A DNA stretch of 64,000 bases, from contig JACEFZ010024497.1 of assembly GCA_014155875.1 (NCBI GenBank), positions 1,568,501-1,632,500 on the forward strand, in the 5' to 3' direction. Every line of letters begins with the position of its first letter. Within the stretch, counting starts at the first letter, position 1. Position numbers and translations under genes: made by a program. A model generated the notes under the pieces. It saw nothing but the letters and a program-made list of their open reading frames with translations, made no database searches and was not told the DNA's origin. This stretch comes from Cepaea nemoralis (Eukaryota > Mollusca > Gastropoda > Stylommatophora > Helicidae). This document shows positions 29,953 to 41,289 of the stretch, one piece after another.

Positions 29953-32212
29953 GGTTGCAGTCAAGCAGTAAAACAGTTAAAAAGGAAGATGAAAAAAGTC
30001 AAGGGCAACCAGAAGATGGAGATTTCTGGTCAGGTTGGCTAGGAGCTGGGGGGAAAAAATCAGAAGCTGAAGATGATGCCATAAATTCACCAACATCACA
30101 ATCCTCTTGGAATCTTCCTTGGAGTATGGCGAGCAGCAGTTCTGAAAACATTCTTGGAGCTGGCAGCAGTAATAACACAAAAGATAACACTGAAGTCACT
30201 GAAACATCAGTGAAGAAAGTAGAAGTTTATATCCCTGACAGCAAGGTTAAAACACTTGGCTCATTTCCTCACAGAGAAACAGATTTGGTGTCTTCGCCTA
30301 TTGAAGCTCACGACAATCTTCCAAACCTCTCATCTGAGGCATCCTTTGTCTCTGCTGATGGAGGTTTAGAGGAAACACTTCCTCAACAAACTAATGTATC
30401 TGTGTCTGAGAGTTTCAATGCAGGTTGGCAAGATTTTACAATGGATGAGGATGAAATTGACACACAAGTTGATGGCAGTATACATGTAATGGAAACTAGC
30501 AAAGATAAACATGAATATGACCTCAGTGCAAACAAGGATTTCAGGAATTTCACAAACAATACAATTCAGTCTCCTAATCCTGAAACCACAGACAGAAAGT
30601 TTCAGTTTTCTGATCATCTACTTGATGTAGAGGATGGCACAGACAAAGTTGATCTTGCAGTCAGGGAAACTGAAGAAGATAGCTCTGACAATTTAAGTAG
30701 CAACGTGAATATTCTATGTGTGGATGCTAGTTCAGGCTCAGCCCTGAATGCTGTTGAAGAATGTCTTTCACTTGCGCAAGATGCAGATGTGAATGCTGTT
30801 GAAGAATGTCTTTCACTTGCGCAAGATGCAGATATGAATGATGTTGAAGAATGTCTTTCACTTGCGCAAGATGCAGATGTGAACTCTAATGATGTTGATG
30901 TGCAGAATTTGCTGCAGCAACTCCAGCCTATGCAGACTGATAGACCTCAATGTGCAGACAGTGTTTCTGTTGATAATTCCAAAGAAGCTGATGGAAATCA
31001 GGATGGAAGTTCATCAGATTATATATCTTCAGGTTATTTCACCACCACTTCTGAAGAGAGAGTCACAGAAATTATGGCTTCCTTTTCATCACCCACATCA
31101 GTGAATGGCATCCACCCACAGGGGTCAAGTACACCAATAGAAGCAACACAAGCTGAGGTCACGGAACCTGCAGATTCTTCATTATTAGTTACAAGCTGTG
31201 ATATGGATTTATCCAATAAAGGTTCAATAGAAGATGAAGCTGTGTCATCATTACCTCTGGTTGAAGCTTCTGAATTTCCAGATACACGGAACGATGCCAA
31301 AGCTGTAGTTCAATATGCAGTTGAGGATGTAGAAAATACAGAATCTGTTAAACATGCAGTTGAGGATGCAGAAAATACAGAATCTGTATTACCAGAACTC
31401 ATGGTGAACTCAGACTGTCAAAAGTCTCAGTCAGACTTCATGCAGGACTATGTGAACATCAGCAGTGTCAGTGATACTGCTCAAACTAGTTCCTTCGATG
31501 GCAGCGCCAGTCTCTCAGATGAACTCCATACAAGCACTGAGCTGGAGGTAGCAACATCCCGAACCAGCAGTGATCTTGACCTGCCTGGTGGTGGCAGAAA
31601 TAGCAGTACAGGCTCATCAGATACAAGTAAATTTGACAGCAGTGTTGATACAATAGTTGATCGATCAATACAGGACAGCCAGAGCGATCTTGATTTGATG
31701 GAAAAGGAACCTCCTTTCTTCCTCTTTGGTGATAGTCACACAGCAGGCAGTGAATTTGATAATCCTGAAGACATTCACTCAGGACAGCTTAATGACAGCT
31801 CACAGTCCTTAAGTTCTTCATATGTCAAATGTATGATTGAGGAAGCAATGGAGGACTTAAGTAAGATAGAAGATTCAGGAAGTGACAACCACTCCAGTGG
31901 TGAAAAGTCAGAAAGTTCAAAGATAGATTCAGAATTGGAAAAGAGTGTTTATAGTGGTCATGAGTCCAGTGACGAGATTGAAACTACAACATCCTCTGAC
32001 ATAGAAATAATCTCTGCGCCAACTCCCAATGGAGACAATAAGTATCATATTCCATTTGATCTTCTCACCATTGAAAATAGCCCTGCAAAGAACAGGAAGG
32101 GACCACGGCCATCACCGATCTGACAGCCAGTCTAGTTCCAGTGCACACAGCAAGGCTGGAGAGATGGACCGCATGAGCCCAGAGCGAGGAGGGGCATCAT
32201 GGAGAGATGATG
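29953..32212 (+). CDS. TMF1: TMF1 exon 2 (acidic, low-complexity region), with a frameshift
   Basis: The acceptor ctacag at 29947-29952 completes Gly38. About 720 codons follow, then the frame stops at 32121-32123. One frame over, the sequence continues as RSDSQSSSSAHSKAGEMDRM to the donor gatg/gtaagt at 32213, which fits the phase of exon 3. So the exon most likely reads through, with one extra base between about 32085 and 32115 (the aaggaagggacc stretch). The segment is Ser/Asp/Glu-rich, predicted disordered, with a DFWSGWLG motif at residues 61-68, like the aromatic motif near the N-terminus of TMF golgins. It contains a 15-residue triplication and a 13-residue duplication. Large acidic N-terminal regions are usual in TMF1. 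A sequencing or assembly indel is more likely than loss of function. Confidence 0.9.
30747..30881 (+). repeat. 45-bp coding minisatellite, three copies, in TMF1 exon 2
   Basis: Units at 30747, 30792 and 30837 encode NAVEECLSLAQDADV three times. The changes are V to M at the end of unit 2 and A to D in unit 3. The frame is preserved. Confidence 0.97.
31317..31394 (+). repeat. 39-bp coding duplication in TMF1 exon 2
   Basis: Two units (31317-31355 and 31356-31394) encode AVEDVENTESVKH and AVEDAENTESVLP. Confidence 0.93.
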
Positions 32213-33530
32213 GTAAGTTTTCAGCAGATGTCATTTACTTGTGCATTTGTCATTAGTTTCCCATTGATTGATTGATTGATTGATGTAGGAACCGACATCA
32301 CAGCATTCGTGGCATTCCATAAGCGCTCCGTCCCCATCCTCAGAAGCCAGCGACGAGTTCCAACCCCAATAGTACCAGTAGCAATCTGATTATATGTTTC
32401 CCATTGATTTAATAATGATAGTAGTGCTGCAAATTATGTTCACAGAAATTCATTTGACTCGAGACAATCCAAGTTGCAGGCACTGTTTACATTAAATGGA
32501 TATAGTGATTTACCACTTTGCCTGTTTCAGCATGAGATGTGACTGGTCTCTCTACCACTACAGCCAACCATAGAAAATACTCTATATGACACATTTAGTT
32601 AACTAGCTAGCACCACAAATTTCTACAATCTGCCATTCAAATCACAAAGAGTGGTGCTGTGTGATGGTGAATATAGAGCTTCAGACCTTTTGGAACTTGT
32701 ATGGATCTGTTGTCTAGGTTATGTAGATGTATGAAAAAAATTGAGAGTTGATATGCTTGCTTTAAGAGCACCTATCATTAAGGCACTGATGATGGACAGG
32801 GAATTTTATCATTATCAAGTAATAGGACCCTTGAAGAACGTCGCTTTCATCTCAGCCTATCAAAGAGATTCTCAATCCTTTGTCAGTTTTCTTGCCTCGT
32901 GCATTTTCATGCCCAAGTTGTCTGCTATGTTCTGTGGCCATCTTTGTGCTAGCTGACCACTTCCTGTTCTTCCAGGAACCGTCTTCCATCACTCATCTTT
33001 TCAAACCACCGCGACGTTTAAATTGGCAAAAGTATTTCAGTTTCTGAGACAGGAGGCTGTTTGTGAGCCAGTTTTCTTTGATGTTTGGTTCATGCTGAAT
33101 GTCAGTATTCTCCTTCTTATTGGTCTATTATATTCTAAGATGATTGATTGATTGTTCAGGAAGTAATTAATTTAATAAAAGGTAAAATAACATATTGGTT
33201 AAATTGGAATGCCATTAAAATAATGTGCAGTTTCTTATTCATTACCTTTTACATGAATTGCCCTCAAAAAGTCACTAACATTGAGTTTATGTCCTTGTAA
33301 CTAAATAGGCCAGAATTCTCCTTTAAACATGTTGATGTTAGTGATCTTGGTGTCAGTAATTGTTGAATAATAACAGTGATGGTGAGGTTTGTACAAGTAA
33401 TCGTGTCTTTGCTGAGAGTGGTGATGTGAATTTTGATAATAATGATGATGAAAATAGAAAGGGAAGTCAGTAAGTAAGCTACAAATGGGTGTAAATAAAT
33501 ACACAAAATCAGTTAGATATAGTCTTAAAC
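32213..33530. other. TMF1 intron 2, proximal part
   Basis: It has an (attg)n microsatellite at 32263-32284 and otherwise no recognised feature. Intron 2 spans 32213-36943. Confidence 0.6.
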
Positions 33531-33534
33531 ACCA

Positions 33535-33790
33535 TTAAATATTGCACTTATATCTCCTCTATGTCTCAACTAATCTCCACCAACATTGATACACTTATTC
33601 TTTTGCTTAATCATGCTTTGAAACTTGCAGAATAGTAGTATGTGCTCTGCTGTCTCAGTTATCTTGCACTTCATCGTCAATCTCTGCATCATCCCTGAGA
33701 CATTTACTACCAAAGTGAGATTTTAGTGATTCTTCAAACAGGTGAAAATCACTTGGCTAAGTCAGAATTGTAAGGTATTTGTTGAGGAAT
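33535..33790 (-). pseudogene. mariner-family transposase C-terminus, decayed
   Basis: The - strand shows SDLA then, after a frameshift, SDFHLFEESLKSHFGSKCL, DDAEIDDEVQDN and, further on, KCINVGGD. These match the third catalytic-Asp block (YSPDLAPSD.HLF) and the C-terminal KCI...GDYVE of mariner transposases. Several stops. Confidence 0.7.
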
Positions 33791-33913
33791 ATACTACCCC
33801 TGTTTTCAACTTCTTTCGTGGATTCATTGAGCAGTTACAGGTGACACCTTAAAAGGCCTCCTGGTTCATCTCACTGATTGCAGATACCAAAGTGGAATAT
33901 GACGAGTTGATCA

Positions 33914-35125
33914 TCTTATATATAAAAGGCGATCTCCGTCTGTCTGTCTGTATGTCCATATGTCCTTTATGCGCTCGCGAACGGCCCATCCGATTGAGAT
34001 GAAATTTTCTACACGTCTTCCTTTCATTCCAGCGCAGCCAACTGTCATATTTTTTTAGTGTGAAATCGGCTGCTTACCCAATATTATTTCATTTTTCATT
34101 TTTCATTATAAGTTCATATATCTCAGGGGACTTAACTCTGTAAAAGTTATTTCAAGGGGCATAACTTTTCTGTATAACTTATAGTCATATTGTGGCATCG
34201 TTTTCAAAGATTTATAAACTCTTTGTCCATAGTTATGTACCGGCATATGAGTTATAATAAATAATGATACAATCTGTAAGGCATTTTCAAAGTTTTCATA
34301 AAAATAATGCATAATGCATAACATTGTAACTCATCTTTTTTTGCTTAAAGAATTAATAAATAATAGTTACCTTATCTCTATCAAGTTTGAAGATTTTATA
34401 TTTCTTTACACTGTCGCCAACTCTAAGAAGACATGGAACAACTTCAGCCATTATTAAATCTACAGGCATATGCGTTATATTCCTCCTTCTCCTCCTCCTC
34501 TCCCCTCCTCCACCTCCTACCCTCTTCCTCTTCTCCTCCCCTCCTCCCTCTCCCTCCTCCATCCTCCTCTTCTCTCTTTCTCCTCCTCCTCCCTCTTCCT
34601 CCTCCCAGCTCCTACTCCTCCTTTTTCTTCTTCTTCTGCTGCTGCTGCCGCTGCTCCATTTACCCAAGTTAATTGTTGGGGAAGATGTAAAGATCTTTCA
34701 AGTGCTCTTTCTAATGCTTTTTGTAAGTTGGTCTTCGTTTATCTAAGGTTGTTCTAACTGCAACCAATAAATGATTAGACAGACAGACAGACAGTCGGGA
34801 ACGGGAACTTATATGACTACTCATATGAATTAAATGAGATGCTCCCCATCAGGGGCTGGGCGAAGCCGGGCCGGATCAGACAGATAGACAGACAGATAGA
34901 CAGACAGACAGACAGATAGATAGTCGGGAACGGGAACGTGAGCTTATATGACTACTTATATGAATTAAATGAGATGCTCCACACCAGGAGCTGGGCGATG
35001 TCGGGCCGGGTCAGACAGACAGACAGATAGTCGGTAACGGGAGCGGGAACTTATATGACTACTTATATGAATTAAATGAGATGCTCCCCACCAAGGACTG
35101 GGCGAAGCCGGGCCGGGTCAGCTGG
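33914..35125 (+). mobile_element. Helitron-like non-autonomous element
   Basis: It begins A/TCTTATATATAAAAGG (TC at 33914) and ends gccgggtcagCTGG/T (35122-35125), matching Helitron rules: insertion between A and T, a 5' TC, a 3' CTRR, and a small GC palindrome (ggcgaagcc) just before the end. The 5' region contains ctcgcgaacggcccatccga and tgagatgaaattttctacac, phrases common in invertebrate Helitrons. No Rep/helicase is encoded. A pyrimidine tract (34476-34665) lies inside. Confidence 0.75.
34795..35125 (+). repeat. Three tandem copies of the Helitron 3' end
   Basis: Units start tcgg(g/t)aacggg at 34795, 34924 and 35031. Each runs through ttatatgactact and ttaaatgagatgctcc to cgggccggrtcag. 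They are separated by cagacagatag microsatellites. Only the last unit ends in CTGG. Confidence 0.88.
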
Positions 35126-35219
35126 TACTGTATAAATCCTTATGAATGTGAACAATTTAATTCTGTAAGCTTGATATCACATGCCTAATAAATAATGCTG
35201 ACAACAATTCAGCAAGGAA

Positions 35220-35640
35220 TAGAAAACAAAATTGAAGAACTCTGAAATGAAAATAAGTTTGGATTTTAAAAGGGTAGGAGAATCGGGTATGTGGCTGCTA
35301 CGTTAAGATTTTTGGGAGAAAGAGTGATTGCATAGAGAAGAATACTTTTCACATACTTCTTTACCCATGAAGAAGTCTTGGACAAGAAATCCTGGAAGAC
35401 ACTTTTTGAGATCATAGAACAAATAAGGATAGAACAACTAATTTATCTATAGGAGATAGTATTTTCAGTTAAAGATGGAAAGACAGAGGTTTGCAATCCC
35501 CAGGATTTTTACAATGCATACACAGATAGAAATGATGATGACAGCAATTGAATGATGCATGGTGAAAGTTAAATGGAGAATGCGTTAGTACAATAATTTT
35601 CAGATGACCTGACCATAATTGGAGAAACATAACAGCCACT
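35220..35640 (+). pseudogene. Decayed LINE reverse transcriptase
   Basis: Stop-ridden + frames show pieces such as SWKTLFEIIEQIRIEQLIYL and FSVKDGKTEVCNPQDFYNAY, in the order of an RT palm region. Very old copy. Confidence 0.5.
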
Positions 35641-35655
35641 CTAAAAATAATAATG

Positions 35656-35930
35656 GGGGGAACCGTGGCTGAGAAGTAATGGTGTCCAGTTCAGGCTCAG
35701 AAGGTACTCGGTTCGATCTCAGCATAAGGCTGAGAAGTTTCTCAAGAATCACTAGTAGCTAAATGTTCCTTTGATCACCTGTGTAGTAAGATCAGATATC
35801 TATTCTTCTCGGATAAGGGTGAAAAAGCAGAGATCCTGTGTGCAAGCTGTGCATGTTAAAAATCCCATGGCAGTTGACAATCATTAAGAGTAGGTTGTAA
35901 GGTCCCTGCCCTGGTATCATTGTTATAAAA
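35656..35930 (+). mobile_element. tRNA-derived SINE, another family (SINE-5)
   Basis: A tRNA-like head (aaccgtggctgagaagtaat; B box cggttcgatctc) is followed by a body with cagagatcctgtgtgcaagc, gcatgttaaaaatcccatgg and gtaggttgtaaggtccctgc. It occurs once here. Confidence 0.7.
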
Positions 35931-35934
35931 CTTA

Positions 35935-36240
35935 CATGTACATAGAACTCGTTACCTGGGATGGAATCTGTATAGAGGAAACAAACCTGTCACAAGTGCA
36001 TTCCAAAGTCTGACCTTTGAGGTGCAAAACTAGGTTCCCCTTGAAGGAGGAATGACATAGAAGAAGAAACAAAATACAACAAAACAGACAGATTACTTGA
36101 TATGAAAATAAATGCCCAGGTGAAACGACAGTAGCCAGAACAAGTAAGTGAAATGTAAAGAACCCTTTGACTTGCCTTGAGGCATAGTGGGTATAATATG
36201 GTGTTAGCCCCATATTTGTATGAATCAAATGCCCCCCCCC
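35935..36240. other. Intronic sequence with C-run
   Basis: No feature apart from the poly-C run at 36231-36244, which abuts SINE-1. Confidence 0.5.
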
Positions 36241-36244
36241 CCCC

Positions 36245-36388
36245 TCCCCAGGTTAACCCAGTCAACAAATGCCCGCAGAAGTAGGATGTGTTGGCCTAAC
36301 GGCGCAAGAACGCAGCTCTGCTGTAAACAGGCACAGCAGCGCAATCACGTTTGAAAAAAGTCTCTGGATGAATGCAGAAGAAGAAGAA
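36245..36388 (+). mobile_element. SINE-1 copy, + orientation
   Basis: It starts at ccaggttaacccagtcaaca after a C-run and ends in GAAGAAGAAGAA. The CCCGGG start is replaced by the C-run. The internal change cacagcagcgc is a 3-bp insertion. Confidence 0.85.
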
Positions 36389-36389
36389 A

Positions 36390-36943
36390 TGGCACCCAAT
36401 AGGTGATCTGTTTAGTATTACTTGCTGGTATCCAGCTTAAGCTGAATTGATTGAGAGCTCAGGTCCAGTTAAACAGTCTGTCTCAATAGCAAGCAAGCAA
36501 CAAGGCTGGTTTGAATAAAGATCCTGTCATTACTGGGAATTGTGTGTTGGTAAGCAAGCACACTAAAACTATGCCATCAGGACTTGTAGTGGCTGTGTAA
36601 AACATAGTAAATTTAAATTTCATTTTTTAAAAATAATACAGTTTCATTTCTCCTTCTTTCATTCTTTCTGATCCTGCATGACAGTTTGCTGCATGCTTGA
36701 TCAGTTGTATGTTGCTGGCAATGGATACATTTTTCCGCATCAACCTATAGGTCAGGCCTTGCTCTGTATTGATCAGCCAGCAGTTATGCCTGGTGATGTA
36801 TTCACCTTCAAGTAATCTTTCCTGCAGACACTGTGAAACACTGGTGTTATAGTTTTTGTGCTTAGCACTTATTCTAGTTCTTCAGGATTGTCCTTTAAAG
36901 TTATTCCTGGATGACATTGCTAATGTTTATTTAACTGTTGCAG
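36390..36943. other. TMF1 intron 2, distal part
   Basis: No repeat or ORF is recognised. It ends in a pyrimidine-rich acceptor, aactgttgcag. Confidence 0.5.
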
Positions 36944-37020
36944 ATATCCACCATCATGACCTCCATGCTGTCAGGGAGGAAGCGGCAGATAATCCTTCCC
37001 ACCCAGAAAGGTTACTGAAG
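36944..37020 (+). CDS. TMF1: TMF1 exon 3
   Basis: The 77-bp exon lies between acceptor ttgcag (to 36943) and donor aag/gtaaac (37021). Its first two bases complete the Asp codon split at the end of exon 2. It then encodes 25 residues from IHHHDLHAVREEAADNPSHP to RLLK and ends in phase 0. The phase and the direct continuation into exon 4 (RLLK then KLAEMAEVLQ) support it. It marks the passage from the disordered N-terminal half into the coiled coil. It is short, so the call rests mostly on splice phase and context. Confidence 0.82.
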
Positions 37021-37480
37021 GTAAACATGTGATATATTTGTTTCTATCTAGTTTGAAAAAACTTAACCATTGTGTTCTCTACCAGTTTTGTTGTTCATTT
37101 GAGTGGCATTGTGAAATCATGTTCTTAATTAGAGGAGTCTCTTGGAAGTTGGGACAAGTATTAATTTTCTTCTGTTATTGGTGACTTGTTTAATATTGAC
37201 TTAAAATGTGTTTCCAGTAGTTAAATTCATGGTTTATTTAGACAGCTTAGAATGCATTGGTCAATGTGCCTAGTTGCTAAATGTCTGTTGAGCAAAATGT
37301 GTACTTTCTAGTTAGTCACTTTTATCTGCAGATCTGTAGTACCAGACTTTAACTTGTTTTCAGTCATAGAAGATTTCAGGACATATGCCTAAGGGGGACA
37401 TAACTACTATGAAAAATCATAAACTGATTGCTTTTAAAGAATCTAAATATGCAGTGGGTGTGGTCATTGGAGAAACCAGA
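37021..37480. other. TMF1 intron 3, start
   Basis: Intron 3 spans 37021-57291 (20.3 kb) and is mostly repeats. This first part shows none that I recognise. Confidence 0.6.
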
Positions 37481-37492
37481 TTTCTGTAGTAT

Positions 37493-37646
37493 TCTTCTTC
37501 TTCTTCTTCTGCGTTCATCAAGAGTTTTTTTTTCTTCCGGATGTGATTGCGTTGTGCCTGTTTACAGCAGAGCTGCGTTCTTGCGCCGTTAGGTCGACAC
37601 ATCCGACTTCTGCTGGCATTTGTTGACCGGGTTAACATTCCCGGGG
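37493..37646 (-). mobile_element. SINE-1 copy
   Basis: TTC tail on the left, CCCGGG on the right. Flanked by a perfect 10-bp duplication tctgtagtat (37483-37492 and 37647-37656). Confidence 0.93.
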
Positions 37647-38029
37647 TCTGTAGTATACTCTGACCAAATGTAAAAAGTAAGAGAATACATCATACAGTGG
37701 TTGGGATTCATGAGGAAGAGCTGATCACACATCATATGTTGCATTGGACAGAAATAGTTAAATTTTACATGTCATAATTGAGTAGAAATATTTTTATTGT
37801 AAACATTGCTACTGTTATTATCAGACCCAAAAAGGTATAGTTAATATTACTTTCATTTATCAACACAATAATCCTGCGTTCACATCATGCGTTCATTCCT
37901 TAGTTATATTTCTTCCGACCAGCTCAGCTCTGGGATGCACACAGCATCATAAAGTGATAATAGAGATGTTAGAAAGTAAAGGCAACTGGGATAGTTCTTC
38001 TTGTGCTGCCTTACATATCCCAAACTAGC

Positions 38030-38240
38030 ACAGGTCCTCAATCAGCTCACGTCAAGCACAGTTGTAGACTTGTTCATGATTGGATAGATCTAGTAGCTAA
38101 ATTCTATGAGATGAGATAGCCAGTCTCATGTCAAACCCCCTTACTTGTCTCTTATGACATGCATGTTAGGTTACAGTATTACAATTCTGTGGTTCCTTTA
38201 TGGGCCCCAGTAACACACAGGTGTCTGGAATAACACGGGA
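38030..38240 (+). repeat. Dispersed repeat, first copy (second at 47455-47625)
   Basis: The two copies share gtagacttgtt, gatgagatagccagtctcat, gcatgyatggtaggttacag and the following ggttcc/gcttctc...taacacayg. The family is not identified. Confidence 0.7.
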
Positions 38241-38817
38241 TACATGGCGTCTTGTGTGCTGTTCAGTTAATGAAGATATAGGCCCAGTGCCTCATCTCAG
38301 TATGTCTTAATGGGGTGCAAATGGGCTTACTCCACTTGTTGACTGTTACTGTATGTGTCGTGTAATCTTATGTGTACGGAAAGGTGAAGCCATGAGGATG
38401 CAAGCTAAATAAGTCATCATCATGATCTCTACTGTATTCATTGATTATTATACATGCATAAGGCTTATTACTCCTGATCACAGTCTCCTGTCTTTTCGTT
38501 TTCTAGCAGATTTCTTTGATGCCTAATACATTCTGTAGTGCTGCAAATTACAGCACCGTCTTTCTGAATGTTTTCCTTATAATCAGTCTTATATGGCGTG
38601 GTCATCATGATTGTTCACAGCTTCTGTTTCATTTCTTGAGAATAATTTATGATACAGATGTCTCTCCATACTCTGATGTCAAATAGTATAGCATCTCTCT
38701 ATATTTTCCTCTGTCTCTCTTCCCTTTCAAAATTCCTGCTCTCACAGTTTTCAGTTGATCCCTTTTCATGACATGTCCAAACAATGTCCATTGTCTGCTT
38801 TTGAGATGAGTAACCAG
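38241..38817. other. Intronic stretch; possible old LINE 3' end
   Basis: 38640-38817 on the - strand reads like a LINE C-terminus (MTTLVTHLKSRQWTLFGHVM-like wording with stops). The rest is unassigned. Confidence 0.35.
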
Positions 38818-39808
38818 AGTGGATGACTACCACAGCCTGACATAGACATAACCTATAATGAGGCAAAGAGGTTGATAAAAGCACTTATAGAACCAAATGG
38901 GAATCAGAGCATCCAGGTCACCAGAAGGATGATGCATATTACAAACTCAACCAAAGAGAACAAGTAGCAATCTCAGACTCCGCACAGGACATAACAGGCT
39001 GAAATACCACTTGTTCAATAAACTAAAGATAGGAGATACTGATGAATGTAATTATGGAACTGGTAAAATGACAGCTAAACATTTGCTGCAGGAGTGCCCA
39101 ATATATGCAGAACAGAGAAGGATATTTTGGCCCACACCTGCTTCATTTGAGGACAAGCTGTATGGAGATATCAACAAGCTCAAGTTGACTGCAGCTTACT
39201 TTAACTACATTCAGGTTGACATTTAAAGGTGCATGAAGAAGTATTTAGACTGCCACACTTCATACCACAGGTATGTCGGTTACAAAAGCCTCCCAGAGGC
39301 ATGAAATGGAATATTGCTTGAATAGCAAATCCATTACGTGGAAAGTCTGAATCAAAAGCTCTCTGTGTGGGCTTCATAAAAGGTGGAAAAAGTGTCCTAG
39401 TGGCACGAAATGGAATATTGCTTGGATAGCAAATCCATTACGTGGAAAGTCCGAATCGAAAGCTCACTATGTGGATGACATCTGCAGACTGCATTCTCCT
39501 GGTTTCCGGAAGAACAGCCTATGGTGAATGGAAGGCCTAATATACGGAAGTGAGGCTAAGCAGCCATGTGCAGGACGTGATGATTCCTTGGGTGAGCCCA
39601 GTACCAGAGCGCTGTGTGTTGGCTCTGCAAGTATGGAAGCCTCCTTGGATGGTGGGTCTGTCCCTGCCTTCCCTTGAGGGCTGACCAGGATGTCTTTGGC
39701 TGTTCTGTATGGACCAGCTGGGATGGGGGATAACACCACAACAATGAGAGTCAAACATCCTAAGAAACCCCCGGGAAATGTTAACCCAGTCAACAAATGC
39801 CCGCAGAA
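38818..39808 (+). mobile_element. LINE A copy 3, 5'-truncated
   Basis: It starts inside RNase H (gtggatgactaccacagcct) and keeps the C-terminal C-x-C...H...C block (stop at 39226), two 3' UTR repeat units (39295-39475), the unique UTR and the first 40 bp of the terminal block (to cagaagtca). The GAA tail is missing. Confidence 0.88.
39011..39226 (+). pseudogene. LINE A C-terminal zinc-knuckle fragment
   Basis: It encodes LFNKLKIGDTDECNYGTGKM, AKHLLQECPIYAEQRRIFWP and the terminal FNYIQVDI. It is 90% or more like the copies at 2384-2599 and 18440-18633. One Cys of the cluster is Tyr here. Confidence 0.85.
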
Positions 39809-39814
39809 GTCATA

Positions 39815-40640
39815 TAGACAGAACATACTCTAAATAATTTCCACTAATATGTTAATTATCCATGACTCACTTCTATAGATCAAACGATGTAACACCTTAA
39901 AACTCTCTTTCTCACTTTCAATTAAATAAATGTGTTGCCTAACATATTTTTCATGTGTGGGGTGCTGATTCGCTTGAGCTATTCTAGTCTTCTCTTCTTG
40001 AATACATCTTCCATCTGCTGTTTTGATTCTACTCAGATATTTTGTCTCATTAACTTGCTCCAGAATTGTTGCATTGACTATAATATTGCATCCAGTAGGA
40101 CATTTTTATATGTGTGACTACCATTACTTTTGTTTTTCTGATGAGACCTGTGTTTTGACTTTTTTCCCCCCGCAGTTATATCCAATATTTTCTTTAAATG
40201 TGTTTTATTTTTTTGCATAAAAGCTGTGTGATCAAATAGATAAGATTATTTACATAATAAATGTCCATCAACCTAGGGAAATGTATTCCCCTAATAATTC
40301 TGCACTACTGTGGGACAAATTTTAAAAAGAAGCACATTTTACTTATGTAACCAGGCCACGTTTCTCATATGTAACCCAGCTTCTCTTTCATTTTTTATTT
40401 AGGTTTTCTTGGCAATTTTACATTTTGTAATGTTTAATGTATTAACTATCTTTTATGCAAATGGCTGCACATTTAATTCTCTGCAGTAAAATGATAAAAC
40501 CTGTCACATGGGTTCATTTACCTGCAAGGACACTGTACTCTATCACCCAGCATTAGTTGTAAAGGAGCAGTTAGTTTGGCAACTCCAATAACAACGACAC
40601 ATCTTCCATGTAAAAATATGCTATTATTATGCACAGTAAA
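39815..40640. other. TMF1 intron 3, nothing recognised
   Basis: 39830-40110 on the - strand has weak LINE-like wording. The rest is AT-rich, with no supported ORF. Confidence 0.4.
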
Positions 40641-40644
40641 CAAC

Positions 40645-41185
40645 TAGGCATAGAATTCATTCAATTGTATGAACACAGAAATTATTGTCATCTCCAAGAA
40701 AAGAGATATACTACACAATGAAATATCCATGTAAATGGGGATATTCTTACACAGGTGAATCAGTACAACTATCTTGGAATAGTCATAGATTAAGATAAAT
40801 GCCTTGTAGAGATTAGAACAAGAATTGCCAGCTAAAGTAGCCTTTGGCAAGATGAAAAAATACCAATTTAAACAAAACTGCATTAAAGTACTGCAAAGAG
40901 CCTGTAAAGTTATATGCATGTGAAATATGGACAATAAGAAAAGTCGAAAAAGATCTTATGCAAAAAAAAAAACAGGTAATTTCCAAGAAAATGGAAAGAT
41001 AGATTGACATACTAATAAATAAAGCAGTCTTACAAAAAACACATGAAAACCATAGATTTATTAGAGAAGTTATATGTTAACAGTAGATATTTTTGGGCAT
41101 GTTATTAGTAGACATAAACTCAAAAACTTAGTGACAACTGGCAAACTTGATATCAATAAGAGCATGGGGAAGACAAAGAGATAAA
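40645..41185 (+). pseudogene. LINE B RT C-terminus, decayed
   Basis: It parallels 62310-62770: gtgaatcagtacaactatct (YNYLG), gattagaacaagaattgcca, and a decayed FFGH.M block and TTGK block near 41090-41150. Many stops. Confidence 0.75.
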
Positions 41186-41289
41186 TACAAGGGCTTTTCC
41201 AAAATCAACCTCCAAATGACTGGTAAAAATGTAAACAAAATGACAGTAACATCTAAATACATACAAAAGTTACATAAATCACTGCATTA

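Noticed and set aside
29977..31300. - strand ORFs over TMF1 exon 2
   Set aside because: They are antisense to a well-supported exon.
34387..34757. Ser/Pro- and Leu-rich ORFs
   Set aside because: All come from a pyrimidine tract inside the Helitron-like element.
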